A stretch of DNA of 64,000 nt from an uncultured Chitinophaga sp. (GTDB taxonomy: Bacteria > Bacteroidota > Bacteroidia > Chitinophagales > Chitinophagaceae): assembly GCF_946479755.1 (NCBI RefSeq), contig NZ_CAMLHC010000014.1, positions 1-64,000 of the forward strand, written 5' to 3'. Position 1 is the first letter of the stretch. Each line of letters opens with the position of its first letter. Under the pieces are notes generated by a model. That model made no database searches, was not told the DNA's origin, and was given only the letters and a program-made list of their open reading frames with translations. Shown here piece by piece: positions 34,246-44,800 of the stretch. A program made the position numbers and the translations under genes.

Positions 34246-35178
34246 TCATTTCACTTCAATGCTGTATTTTTTAGGCTTTTTGCCGATATGTTTTTCAAAT
34301 ACCCGTGAAAAATGGCTCAGGTTTTCGAAGCCCACCTGGTAGCCGGCTGCTGATACCGACAGTTTTTCGTCACGTATAAGTCGTGCTGCCTCCTTCATGC
34401 GCAGGTGCTGGTAATAGTCGTATATACCCATGCCAAAAACCTGCATAAACAGGCTGCGGAGTTTGTGTTCATTCATTCCGGCGATCCTTTTTAATTCCGC
34501 AATACTACTGGGCTTATCTATGGAGGAGCCGATTTTGTCACGCACCTGGTAAATGGCTTTAATATCGCGGTCGCTGAGTTTCTGGTGGGCCGGCTTTTCA
34601 CGCTTTCTCAAACTATCCAGTAAGTACAGCAGCAACTCCAGCGCCTTTACCCTGTAATAGTAGCCTTTTAACGCTGCCGGCGCTTCTTTTTTCACAATAT
34701 CATTGACGGTGCGCAGCAGGTCGTCCGTCATGATTTCCTCTATTAGAAAATTATTGGTGCTGTCGAAGAAAAACTGAAAGTTACCTGTCTCCTCTTTCAG
34801 TAAAGTTTTTAAGTAATCCGCACTGATACTGATGGAGATGTGGGTAACGTTTGTATTCTTCGTGAAATGAATTTTCTGTGGTATCGCAAAAGGAAATATT
34901 CGCACGTATGGCGTGTCTACAGCACGGCGGGTTGGACGTGGGCTGGCAGTATCTTCAAAAATATTATAAAACAAAAAGCCAATGCCGCTTTTAATAGCCG
35001 AGGCAGAGGTAGTACGGGTGAAGTTCTTCTTAACGACAAACGAGCCGAAATGCATGGCCATGTCTGGCAGGAACTCGAACGCCCGAAAGAATTTAACTTC
35101 GAAATTCGCTAATTCTTTTTCCGTGGACAAGCCTACTTTGGTAACGTATTTCAGTATCCGCCGATCTATGTTTTCCAT
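34246..35178 (-). CDS. AraC-family transcriptional regulator
   Basis: A 310-residue regulator with an N-terminal domain of unknown type (about 1-200) and a C-terminal double helix-turn-helix ('IAELKRIAGMNEHKLRSLFM', 'AAGYQVGFENLSHFSRVFEK', 'HIGKKPKKYSIEVK'). The last helices fit the PchR-like group. It is divergent from a FAD monooxygenase gene, with an inverted repeat across that gene's -7 box, and probably regulates it. Confidence 0.88.
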   Translation of the reverse strand: MENIDRRILKYVTKVGLSTEKELANFEVKFFRAFEFLPDMAMHFGSFVVKKNFTRTTSASAIKSGIGFLFYNIFEDTASPRPTRRAVDTPYVRIFPFAIPQKIHFTKNTNVTHISISISADYLKTLLKEETGNFQFFFDSTNNFLIEEIMTDDLLRTVNDIVKKEAPAALKGYYYRVKALELLLYLLDSLRKREKPAHQKLSDRDIKAIYQVRDKIGSSIDKPSSIAELKRIAGMNEHKLRSLFMQVFGMGIYDYYQHLRMKEAARLIRDEKLSVSAAGYQVGFENLSHFSRVFEKHIGKKPKKYSIEVK

Positions 35179-35228
35179 CGTTTTACGACTATTTTTTAAA
35201 GTTATACGGATATTTTATTTGTAAAGCT

Positions 35229-35245
35229 ACAACTACTTTTGTTGT
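35229..35245 (+). promoter_or_regulatory. -7 box within inverted repeat upstream of monooxygenase
   Basis: ACAAC-N7-GTTGT surrounds the TACTTTTG box (35234-35241), 30 nt before the ATG at 35275. A protein bound here would cover the promoter; the AraC product is the obvious candidate. Confidence 0.4.
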
Positions 35246-35274
35246 GTTAAGTAACATGATAAAAGTTAACAGGT

Positions 35275-36378
35275 ATGAAACAACAAGTATTGATCTCCGG
35301 GGCAAGCTTTGCAGGGCTGACGCTGGCCTATTGGCTAAATAAATCCGGCTACCAGGTGAAGGTAGTGGAGCGGGGAGAAAGTCTCAGGACGGGCGGCTCT
35401 CCCATTGATGTCCGTGGAGCGGCTTTAGATATCACAAGGGAGATGGGGATATGGGAAGCAATTAAAGCCAGGGAGTTTGTTCATTCCATTGAAATAGTCG
35501 ACGCCCGGGACGAAACACTGGCCACTGTTTCCATCAATGAAAAGGAAGAATATCTTGGTGATATAGAAATTCACCGGGGCGATTTATTGGAGATCCTGTA
35601 TGGGATAATCCCCCAACAGGAGGTGGACATCGTTTTCGGTGACAGTATTACCACCCTGACGCAACAGGAAGATCATGTGGAGGTGGCGTTTGAAAATGGC
35701 GGCAAAAGTAAATTTGATTTTGTATTCGGTGCAGATGGAACACATTCCCTGGTAAGAACACTGGTTTTTGGGAAAGAGGAAAAATTTAAACAGTTTTTTG
35801 GCGCGTACTTCGCCTTTGCAGAAGCCGGTCATATTGCAACAGGGAGGCCGCGGGACACCGGCATCGTGTACCGGGAAATAGGCAGGCAGGTGGTGATTTA
35901 CCAGTTTAAAGATGCTGCCAACGCAGCGCTCATCTTCAGAGCACCCGCCCTGGACTGGGATTACAAAGATCAGCAGCAGCATAAACAGCTATTACAACAA
36001 TATTTCGGGAACAATCACCATTGGAAAATTCCCGAAATCCTGGACACCATACTTCGGTCCGACAAGCTGTATTTCGATGAAGTATGCCAGATTCATATGC
36101 CCACCTGGACAAAAGGGCGTGTTGCCCTGGTGGGAGACGCCGCACATGCTCCAAGCTTCTTTACCGGTATGGGCACCAGCCTGGCCATACAAGGCGCAAC
36201 GCTGCTGGCGAAAGCACTGCAGGCAAACGAAGACCATCGCACTGCATTCGCCAGCTACAACGACAGTTTCAGGCCTTACGTAGAAAGCGTGCAGGCAAGG
36301 ATCACCCGGGGACTGCAGGTGCAACTGCCGGAATCGGAAGAAGAGTTAGCCGCCTCGATCAAAGCATGGAGCATGTAG
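35275..36378 (+). CDS. FAD-dependent monooxygenase (PHBH fold, TetX-like group)
   Basis: A 367-residue flavoprotein monooxygenase. The FAD-binding dinucleotide fold is 'VLISGASFAGLTLAYWLNKS' with the following acidic 'VKVVERGES' and 'GGSPIDVRGAALDI'. The DG motif is 'FVFGADGTHSLVR' and the GD motif 'VALVGDAAHAPSFFTGMGTS' near residue 287. Such enzymes hydroxylate small aromatic or polycyclic substrates; the layout resembles the TetX/Rox-like group, but tetracycline activity cannot be read from the sequence. It is divergent from an AraC gene. Confidence 0.9.
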   Translation: MKQQVLISGASFAGLTLAYWLNKSGYQVKVVERGESLRTGGSPIDVRGAALDITREMGIWEAIKAREFVHSIEIVDARDETLATVSINEKEEYLGDIEIHRGDLLEILYGIIPQQEVDIVFGDSITTLTQQEDHVEVAFENGGKSKFDFVFGADGTHSLVRTLVFGKEEKFKQFFGAYFAFAEAGHIATGRPRDTGIVYREIGRQVVIYQFKDAANAALIFRAPALDWDYKDQQQHKQLLQQYFGNNHHWKIPEILDTILRSDKLYFDEVCQIHMPTWTKGRVALVGDAAHAPSFFTGMGTSLAIQGATLLAKALQANEDHRTAFASYNDSFRPYVESVQARITRGLQVQLPESEEELAASIKAWSM

Positions 36379-36398
36379 GCAATGAACGGACAGTGATA

Positions 36399-38453
36399 TT
36401 ATAAATTGACCACTACGCCCAGGTTGGCCACTGTTCCTGTACCTTTAACATAATAACGTCCCTCCGTTGTAGCACCACGCACTTCGGAATGAGTGGGATA
36501 ATAATTGGCATTAAAGAGATTATTAACCGCAAAAGTCAATGTTACATGGCTCAGCTTATAGGAAGTGTACATATCGAACAAGGTATAGCCGGAGACGGGG
36601 TATTTTCCGTAATTCCATACTTCTTTCGGAAATACATCGCGGCTTCCGATCTTAGTCATCTGAACGGAGAAATCCCATTGGCGGGTAAGTTTAAAGTTCA
36701 CATGACCGCCGATTTTTATAGGTGAAATAGTGGAATTATCTACCTTACCGTCATAAGAACCGTCGTTTTTGATATCTTCTTTACCATCCATATAGCCGAG
36801 CACACCTCCCAGGTTCAACCAGTCGGTTGCTTTGTACCCAAGCACCGCCTCCACTCCGTATATGCGCTGTGGTAGCTGGACCAGGTCGAAATTACCCGGC
36901 GTAACTTCTTTGAAGCTGGCCCCTTTTTTACTGGTGCTGTAATAACCGGTCACCTCATAACGGAACCGCTGAATATCTCCATTTACGCCCAGCTCAAAAT
37001 TATTCACTTTTACCGGGGCAACGTTTATGGCATTTAAAGAAACACCGTTTCTCAGCACCAGTCCTATGTCTCCAATGGAATAACCTTGTGAAAAGCTGGC
37101 AAACGGCTGGGCATAGGAGTATTTGTTGTATCGCAACCCGGCATTAAACACCAGTGCATTATAGGTATTGGTGGCGCCGGGCACCAGCTTGTTCCCTTTG
37201 GTAAAGTCGCTGACCTTAAACAACAGGTTCTCGTAACGCACGCCGGCTTTAAATATCCAGTCTTTTGCCAGTATGAATTTGGATTGCAGGTAAGGGGCTA
37301 TGCTGTTCATATTCATATCCGGCGTCACCAGTTTGTCTGCCATATCTTTTTGTACGGTATGGTCCTTCAGGAAGTCGATACCATAGATCAATTGCACATG
37401 GTTATTGCCCGGCAATACAAAAGGGGTGGAAAAATTGAACCGTCCGCCCCAGTGGTCGGAGTATATCTGGTTATACGCTTCAAATACGGAGTTAATATCA
37501 TTATAATATACCGCTACGTTAGCTTCTGTGGTGCCAAAGGTACCGGTGTACTTTACGTTGAACGTTTTATTATAGGGAGTGCCTCCGAGGATGTTGGTAT
37601 CTCCCCGAACGCCAATGGCCGGAGAAACACCGAAGTTGCCTTTTGTGCCAATGTATTTACTGTCCTGGATACTGTTGAAATAATTACCCATGACCTCTAC
37701 CCGGTGATTGGCGGAGAAATCATATCCGATCTTTACCAGGGCATTGTATGTCCTCGTTTCGCCCAGTCCGTAAAAGGGGCTGACGACAACACCATCGGAA
37801 GACTTCACTACACCGGAACGAGCCATCTTTCCCTGCACCACATAATCAAATTTCCCCAAGCCCCCTTTGAATACCTGTGAAAGGTTGTATCCGTAGGTTT
37901 CATCGGCTTTAACGAGATTCAGGCTATTATTGAAATAAGTAGAAGCGCTGAAGGGGACTGCTTTCTCCGGCTTTGTGGTAATATAATTGATGATACCACC
38001 CGCACCACCGTTGCCATACATGGAAGACGCCCCGTTGATGACTTCAATATGATCTATCGCGCTGACATCTATCGTTCTAAGGTCACGGCCGCCGTTTCTC
38101 AACGGGGTAGATTGCGGGATACCGTCAATCAGTACCAGGAAGTTCCTGCCTCTTAATTTCCCGATGAAATTATTCTGCCCTTCTTCACTGGGTGAAATTC
38201 CCGGTATTTTCTGCATCAGGATATAGGGCAGGTTGTTGTTGATCTGCGCCTGTTTTCCCACCTCTTTCCGTGAAATTAACATCACGGAGGAAGGGACCTC
38301 GTTAATATGCTCGGCTACACGACTGGCTGTAACAATAACATCTTTCAGCTGACTGGTGGTATCCGTGATTCTCCCGCGCCTGGTACTATCTTGTCCGAAG
38401 GCATTTGTGGCGACAGTTAATGCTAGTAGCGCCGGAATATAGCCTGCTCTCAT
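36399..38453 (-). CDS. TonB-dependent siderophore-type receptor
   Basis: A 684-residue outer-membrane receptor. I start at the ATG at 38453, which gives a clean signal peptide ('RAGYIPALLALTVATNAFGQ'); the longer frame begins at TTG. There is no STN or carboxypeptidase domain. The plug is of the FepA/FhuA-like type ('LKDVIVTASRVAEHINEVPS', 'FIGKLRGRNFLVLIDGIPQS', 'SMYGNGGAGGIINYIT') and the barrel ends in 'GTVANLGVVVNL'. Siderophore or heme uptake is typical for this class; the ligand is unknown. It is a single gene convergent with the FAD monooxygenase. Confidence 0.9.
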   Translation of the reverse strand: MRAGYIPALLALTVATNAFGQDSTRRGRITDTTSQLKDVIVTASRVAEHINEVPSSVMLISRKEVGKQAQINNNLPYILMQKIPGISPSEEGQNNFIGKLRGRNFLVLIDGIPQSTPLRNGGRDLRTIDVSAIDHIEVINGASSMYGNGGAGGIINYITTKPEKAVPFSASTYFNNSLNLVKADETYGYNLSQVFKGGLGKFDYVVQGKMARSGVVKSSDGVVVSPFYGLGETRTYNALVKIGYDFSANHRVEVMGNYFNSIQDSKYIGTKGNFGVSPAIGVRGDTNILGGTPYNKTFNVKYTGTFGTTEANVAVYYNDINSVFEAYNQIYSDHWGGRFNFSTPFVLPGNNHVQLIYGIDFLKDHTVQKDMADKLVTPDMNMNSIAPYLQSKFILAKDWIFKAGVRYENLLFKVSDFTKGNKLVPGATNTYNALVFNAGLRYNKYSYAQPFASFSQGYSIGDIGLVLRNGVSLNAINVAPVKVNNFELGVNGDIQRFRYEVTGYYSTSKKGASFKEVTPGNFDLVQLPQRIYGVEAVLGYKATDWLNLGGVLGYMDGKEDIKNDGSYDGKVDNSTISPIKIGGHVNFKLTRQWDFSVQMTKIGSRDVFPKEVWNYGKYPVSGYTLFDMYTSYKLSHVTLTFAVNNLFNANYYPTHSEVRGATTEGRYYVKGTGTVANLGVVVNL

Positions 38454-38520
38454 AAAATAAAAAACGTTGTTTTGAAACGGACGCAAAACAGCCTGGCCGT
38501 TTCCCTATACTGAAATGCCG

Positions 38521-38528
38521 CAAAGTTA
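38521..38528 (-). promoter_or_regulatory. -7 promoter box for TonB receptor
   Basis: CAAAGTTA on the plus strand, that is TAACTTTG (TAnnTTTG) on the minus strand, 67 nt upstream of the receptor ATG. A weak TTTG at 38543-38546 lies too close for a normal -33 box. Confidence 0.4.
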
Positions 38529-38648
38529 ATCGTTACAACGGGCAAAGGACAATCAAAAACGGAATTTTTTAACAAATTAATAATCAACCACTTACATCAA
38601 AAGCACAACTATTCTTCCCACAACGCCAAAACTGCTGCCGGTAAAATG

Positions 38649-38687
38649 AAAAAGGGACAAGCCCATTAAGAAGACTTATCCCTTTTC
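38649..38687 (-). terminator. terminator of the SusC/PL8 operon
   Basis: Inverted repeat AAAAGGGACAAG / CTTATCCCTTTT with a 13-nt loop; on the minus strand the stem is followed by TTTTTC. It lies 56 nt after the last gene of the operon. Confidence 0.7.
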
Positions 38688-38742
38688 GAATCAGGACTTA
38701 TTGAATAAACATCCCTCTTTGTTAACAAATGATGGACGCTCT

Positions 38743-41700
38743 TTATTTCTTCATAATATAGGAAAAGATGTCTCTTACTTCCTGATCAGACAAATGGTCC
38801 AGTATCCGCTCAGGCATCACAGACACCTGCTGCGCCTTCATTTCTTTTATCCGGGCCGCAGAAAGCACAATGTCCTTCCCTCCTACCGGCTGAAGGGTAA
38901 TCGCATCTCCATTACGGGATACAATCTTCCCCTCCAGGGTACGGCCATCCGTAGTCACCACCTTGTGGATGACATATCCCTCCCTGATGTCCGCGTTCGG
39001 GTCAATAATATTCAGCAGCATACTGTTGAGATTGTTCCTGTCATAACCGGTGAGTTCCGGCCCAATCGTTCCACCTGCGTCAAATAAACGATGACAGGCA
39101 CCGCAATTATTGGCAAACAGCACTTTCCCTTTTTCCATATTGCCTGCACCTGACTTGATAATTTTCATATACCTGGCAATGCGCTCATTCTTTTCTTCCG
39201 AAGTAGCCAACTTCACGTTCGGCCATAACCGGTTCACTCTCTCCCCCATCTGCGGGTCTTTGAGCAATTTAAACCTGCGGGCGGCGGCTTCTGTAACGTC
39301 TCCCTTACTAATCACTTTGGTTTTCTCAACGGCATCCAGGAAGGCATTCGCCCACACTACCCTGCTGGATACCAGGTCTATCGCCGCATTCCGCACCCCT
39401 TCATCGCCCCGGTACTGCGGATAAGCAGCCACCACGCTGCCGCCGATTTCAGGGTTATCAAAATACTGCAACGCCTGTATAGCGGTTTGCTTCAACGCTG
39501 CTGATGAACTGGCAGCGCCTACCACCTTTAACAAGATGGGGACCGCCTTTACCTGGCCGGTTTCACCCATTATCCTGATATAAGCGAGGCGATGCTGCAT
39601 ATCTGCCTTTGTATCCGCCACCACGCTGATGGCCTGGTCCACCACTTTAGCATCACCCTGCCGGAGACCTAACGCCAACGGTCCCCCGAAAAGCTCATTC
39701 TGATAAGGCTGTATAGCCTTGGTAAGCGCCGGCGACAAACCAACTACGTCGCGCCCCCGAAGCCCCTCCCTTAATCCGTCGATCAACAGTTTCGCAACCT
39801 GCCTGGAAGGCGCCATTTCAATCAAACGGGCCACTGCTGCAAAATTCGCTTCGCCACCCGCCATCGTATAGCGTTGTACCAGGCGTTTTAATATCGTCTG
39901 CTGAACGGTCTTTCGCTGCCAGATGGGCGGCTGCCTGAACATCGCCAACACACGGTCTCTGTCCGTTTCCGCTTTATCTCCTATTGCCCACCAGATCAGT
40001 AACGGAATATCCGCGTCCTTTGCATCATCATTGCTTTTCAGCAACCCTTCGATCATGGACACGGCCAGATCACCTTTCAGTCGTTTTGCGGTGCAGGCGA
40101 TCTGGCTCCTTACTTCCGGGTCCGGCTCCGAAGCGGCCAGCCGAAGCAGCCGTTGGGCCACGGGCGGAGAAACCGCTCCCCCGTCACCAGATAAACGCAC
40201 AGCCCAGCTCCTTACATAAGGATCTTTATGGCCCAGTGCCATGACGGCTATTTCATCGTTCCATCCTCCACTCCCGTTGATGGCCCATAATGCCTCCAAC
40301 GCAACCTGGCCATCACCGGATTGAAGCAACGGCAATAATGCAGGCAGCAAGGATTTATCTTTCCGGTTGGCAAACTGTAACTGCGCCTGCTGGCGGAACC
40401 ATTTATTGTCTCCTTTTAATAGTTGTATCAACTGATCGCCGGAATATTTGCTCAGGTCGAACTTCGGCGGTACCGGCGCAGGCACTTTGTTACGCAGGCG
40501 ATACACCCGTCCCGATGTTTTATGCCAGGTGTCATGCGGATCTACGTGCGACAAACGGCTGTCGTACCAGTCGGCGATGTACACATTGCCATCAGGCCCC
40601 GCTTTAACGTTAACAGGCCGGAACCAATGATCGTCCGTTTGGATGATCTGTTCTTCATCCACATTGGAAAAGGTAGATCCGGACCGTTCGAAACGGGTAA
40701 GCTGTACATAGTTCAGGAGCGGGTTAAGGGCAATCATCTTACCCTTATACCTATCTGGCAGGCTGGTTTCCTCATATTTGATCAGCGAGTGCGTAAACCG
40801 CTTTCTTTCACCGGTAAGCTTCATACTGGGCAGATTCCCGAACGTATAGGCGCTGGTGTAAGGACCATGTTTTCCCAAACTCTTCTGATAGTAAGCGCCC
40901 TGTTTAAAATTCGGCCCCCTGTCGTACCCGTTGTCCCCGGAATACAGCCGGCCCTTGCTGTCGAACTCCACATTGAAGGTATTACCGCCACCTTCGGCAA
41001 ACACTTCAAACACCTTCGTATCTACGTTATAGCGCCAGATAGCCTGGCCCTGGAAGGCAACGTGCTTTGATACCGCAGAACTTATATCGGCCGTGGTGGT
41101 GCTTCCCTGGGCGCCATACAACCAGCCGTCGGGTCCCCAACGCAAACTGTTGGCCACCGCGTGCGTGTCTTCCAATCCAAATCCCTGTAAATGAACTTCC
41201 GGATTCCCATCCGGCATACCGTCGTTGTCTGCATCAGGGTAAGCCAGCAGATAAGGCGGGTTCAATACCCAGATCTTCCCCCTTCCTGTTACCACACTGG
41301 TGGCGATGTTCAATCCCTGAATAGCATCGGTGGACTTATCATAAACGCCGTCTCCATCCGTGTCTTCAAACACGGTAATCTTATCCGCTCCTTTCGCACC
41401 TGCCGGCGGAGCAGCCGGTATTTTATCAAACTTCACCCGCAGGTAATTATCTATGCTCACCACCTTCAGTCCCTGCGGAAAAGGATACTGATGATACTGC
41501 ACTACCCAAAGCCGGCCGCGGTGATCGAAGCTCAGTTCCACCGGCTGTACCACCTGTGGCTCAGATAATACCAGGTCCAGCGCCAGGTCGTCCGGACATT
41601 TGAAATGCTTCAGCGTTTCCTTTGGCAGGGTGGGCTGTGAAGAATCCGTCAGCGCCCCTACCCCTTTAAAGGACTCCATATAACGGGCCACATCTTCATT

Positions 41701-41811
41701 ATCGCTTACCGGCAATTGAGCATTTTCCTTTTTCTGATGCTTCTGATTACAGGCCGCGATCATCACCATCACGCCTATACCCGTAAACCAAACTTTTATT
41801 CCTGTATTCAT
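38743..41811 (-). CDS. PVC-type heme-binding dehydrogenase lipoprotein (propeller-HEAT-cytochrome c)
   Basis: A 1022-residue lipoprotein (lipobox 'VMVMIAACNQ', Cys at about 21). Residues ~45-430 form a beta-propeller of the DUF7133 'putative membrane-bound dehydrogenase' type ('GRLWVVQYHQYPFPQG', 'DKITVFEDTDGDGVYDKSTD', 'LRWGPDGWLYGAQGS'). Then comes a HEAT-like helical repeat region (~450-880), and a cytochrome c domain with heme motif CGACH near residue 905 ('ANNCGACHRLFDAGGTIGPE') ending in a helix 'QEVRDIFSYIMKK'. Members are proposed to oxidise sugars or glycan derivatives with electrons leaving through heme. It is the last gene of the SusC/SusD operon, so it likely acts on products of the upstream lyase. 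Confidence 0.88.
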   Translation of the reverse strand: MNTGIKVWFTGIGVMVMIAACNQKHQKKENAQLPVSDNEDVARYMESFKGVGALTDSSQPTLPKETLKHFKCPDDLALDLVLSEPQVVQPVELSFDHRGRLWVVQYHQYPFPQGLKVVSIDNYLRVKFDKIPAAPPAGAKGADKITVFEDTDGDGVYDKSTDAIQGLNIATSVVTGRGKIWVLNPPYLLAYPDADNDGMPDGNPEVHLQGFGLEDTHAVANSLRWGPDGWLYGAQGSTTTADISSAVSKHVAFQGQAIWRYNVDTKVFEVFAEGGGNTFNVEFDSKGRLYSGDNGYDRGPNFKQGAYYQKSLGKHGPYTSAYTFGNLPSMKLTGERKRFTHSLIKYEETSLPDRYKGKMIALNPLLNYVQLTRFERSGSTFSNVDEEQIIQTDDHWFRPVNVKAGPDGNVYIADWYDSRLSHVDPHDTWHKTSGRVYRLRNKVPAPVPPKFDLSKYSGDQLIQLLKGDNKWFRQQAQLQFANRKDKSLLPALLPLLQSGDGQVALEALWAINGSGGWNDEIAVMALGHKDPYVRSWAVRLSGDGGAVSPPVAQRLLRLAASEPDPEVRSQIACTAKRLKGDLAVSMIEGLLKSNDDAKDADIPLLIWWAIGDKAETDRDRVLAMFRQPPIWQRKTVQQTILKRLVQRYTMAGGEANFAAVARLIEMAPSRQVAKLLIDGLREGLRGRDVVGLSPALTKAIQPYQNELFGGPLALGLRQGDAKVVDQAISVVADTKADMQHRLAYIRIMGETGQVKAVPILLKVVGAASSSAALKQTAIQALQYFDNPEIGGSVVAAYPQYRGDEGVRNAAIDLVSSRVVWANAFLDAVEKTKVISKGDVTEAAARRFKLLKDPQMGERVNRLWPNVKLATSEEKNERIARYMKIIKSGAGNMEKGKVLFANNCGACHRLFDAGGTIGPELTGYDRNNLNSMLLNIIDPNADIREGYVIHKVVTTDGRTLEGKIVSRNGDAITLQPVGGKDIVLSAARIKEMKAQQVSVMPERILDHLSDQEVRDIFSYIMKK

Positions 41812-41840
41812 TTTTTATACTTTAAAAGACAAAATTCACG

Positions 41841-44800
41841 TCAGTATTTTACAAAAATCCCTTTCTCCTGCACCGTTCCTCCTGTGAGCAGGAGAACATA
41901 AGTGCCCGGTGTTAACCCGGAAACCTTTAACGACACCTGGTTCAGGCCTTTGTTGACCGGTATCTTCTCCGACTGCACGACGGCGCCATGCATCGTCATT
42001 ATTTTCCACACAGCAGTGCCTGCATTGGCCGCGGTAAATATCATTTCTACCTGGCTGCCGGCCGGATTGGGGAAGATGCTGAATTGCCCTGCCTTGTCAA
42101 TCGTTTCTTTCATAGCAGCCGGTTTACTCATCATGGCCGCAACAGTATCCCGCGCCAGCTTCTCCACATGTTTCACCAGTTTAATGGTTTTGGAAAACCC
42201 GTGTTCCAGGTTAAACGATGCCGTCAGCGTAGTTCCCTGGTTGGTAATACTTACATTGGCAGGATTTTCCAGCACATCCCAGCTTCCGTTGAGGACCATG
42301 CTGACCGTCCGTGGATTAGCCAGCCAGTAATAATTAAAGGCTGTTTCCGTAGTAATATTCATGTCCGGGGAATTCACCGTTACCGTCAGCGTATCGCCGC
42401 GCTCTCTTACCCCCGCCATGGATACGGCAGACACGCTTTTTACATAGCCGATATTGACATTATTGTTAGCTGTAAAAAAGACATAAGAAGTAAGCGATGC
42501 GGGATTATATCTTACCACGTGCAGGGAATCCGTTTGTTTCAGGATATTGTAAGGCAGACCGGTGGCAAAGTCCGCGGCCAGCGTTTGCATGCCCTGTGGT
42601 GTAGTTCCCGGAATGACCACATAATGATATCTGGCCTTGTTGGGGCTCGCACCATGACTTATCCAGGCCTTGCTGGCGTAGGCAGTATCAAAGGAGTTCG
42701 GAAGGCTCTGGTTCGTGGTAGACTCCCGGGGGGTAGCCTGCCTCATTCTCACAACGCGCACCGCGTCATTTCCGGCCGGGATATAATAACCGGTGGATTG
42801 TGCATTCAGGAGCCATAAGGGTGCTGTTGCAGTACTGATGGTTTCATCATAGTTGGCGCTCGTAACCGCGGCAGATGAATTCACATAAATGGGTGCATGG
42901 GTGGTTTTATGGATGGCCTGGAAAAGGTTGCTGGCAACATTCCCCAAACTGTACTGAACGGAAATTCCACTCCCCAGGCAAACCAGGATGCTGTCAAACG
43001 CAAATACTGTTTTCCTGAACACCAGGCGGGACGGGCTGTAATTACCGTTGGCCTTTTCAGAAAAATTTAGCCCAAAGATGCCCTCCTGTCCCAGGGATAG
43101 TGCGCCGGCGAAATTTAGATTCTGAAATTCCATCGCCGTCGTCTTTGAAGGCTGTAGTCCTCCATAGCCCTCGAAATGCACTGTAGTGGTGCCAGGCATC
43201 ACATTCCAATCCCATCCGCGGCCGGAGAGCACATACCCTGTGGCTGCCAGGGTACCGCCATACAATACCTCCAGTGTACCATAACTCTGGTAACGGCCAT
43301 AACGGTTCTCTGTCTTATATATTTCTGCCCCGAATATTTTACTCGTAAACCCTCTCATCACCGCTACCCAGTCACCCTTCCGTTGAATTCCCAGTGCGCC
43401 GTAATTATAGTGATGAAAACCCTTTAGGGAATTAACCGGCACCGGGTATTTATTGACGCCTGTCACGTCGTTATAGATACCTCCCATTACCGGGTCTGCA
43501 TCAACGCCTTTAATATCTCCTCCTATCTCCACGAATTTTTCAAAACGGTCAAGCGTTACGGGTAGCTTATCGGGGAATGGATTTCTTCCGGATTCAGCAT
43601 GCGCATACAACACCCCTTTGGATGATCCGGCCAGCAGATAGGTCAATCCCTTGCTCAAGTTCTCATAAGCGGTGAGATCTATTTTATAGACGGTCCCTCT
43701 TAAATAATAGGCATAATCAATCCATCTTAACCATGCACCCATATAACTGGTATGCTGGGACCCATGATGATAACCCACGCCATCGGGCTTCATCCCATCC
43801 CTGCCGCCCAGCCCGGGCGCTGTATTCCTTTCCAGGAAACGCTTCAGCAGCTTCAGGTCACGGACCGCAGTGTTCGCATCCTGTTCCACGATGGCCAGCT
43901 CAAAAAGCAAGGGCATTTTTATATTGAGAAAATCTACGCTATAGCCTTCCTGGAAAGTAGCGCCATATAACACCGCATACTCGTTAGACCATTTCAGCAT
44001 CTTTACCACTTCCTCCCGCATGGCCGGCGGATAATAAGGCAGTGCCAATAAAAATCCTCCCGGGAAGGTCCTTGCCTGCGTATAGGAATTTGTTTGAAGC
44101 ACAATCCTGCCGCCTTCCGCCATCCCTTCACTCAGCAGGTACTCGGTAAACAACAATAACTTCGACAAAGCATCCGCATCAGCAGCCGCAGCTCTTGCCA
44201 ATGAGCCGCAATAGGACGACACCTTCACCAAAGTATCAGGATGGAATATGCTGCGGATACCTCTCCCATTGATGCTGCCGTCGCTGTTATAATGGATGTT
44301 AAGAAAACCTACATAGTTTTTGGCAACAGTCAGTAAGGTATCAGTACCTGGCGTCTTTACAAGGCGGTCTTTTACCGTCTGCAAGTCAGCCAGCTCCGTG
44401 GCAGTTGCCGCCACCACCGGCAGGTCCGGGCCGCTCTTCCATTTCTCCAGCACATCCAGGTAAGGAGCGTTTGTTACATTCTTCCTGAAATAGGGATAGT
44501 CGGGGTATACATGCGGACCGGGAATACGGACATCCGTATTTCCAATGATAGTGGCTTCGTCAATATAAACCACACAGGTATTGGAAGCATTAGCCGGTTT
44601 GTAAATAATTTTCATTTCGGTCAGGGCAAAAGTATCCGGAACAGATCCGCTCATGGGATAGTCGTAATAATAAGACCGGTGAAACTCCATCCATCCTTTA
44701 TAATTCAACAGCATTCTTCCTTGTCTTTTCACTACACCGTCTTCATCCAGGAACTGGAACAGCAGCGTATCAGTGGTTATTGCCTGACTATAGATAAACA

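Noticed and set aside
40423..41070. 215-residue plus-strand frame
   Set aside because: Antisense to the well-supported propeller/cytochrome c gene; no recognizable domains.
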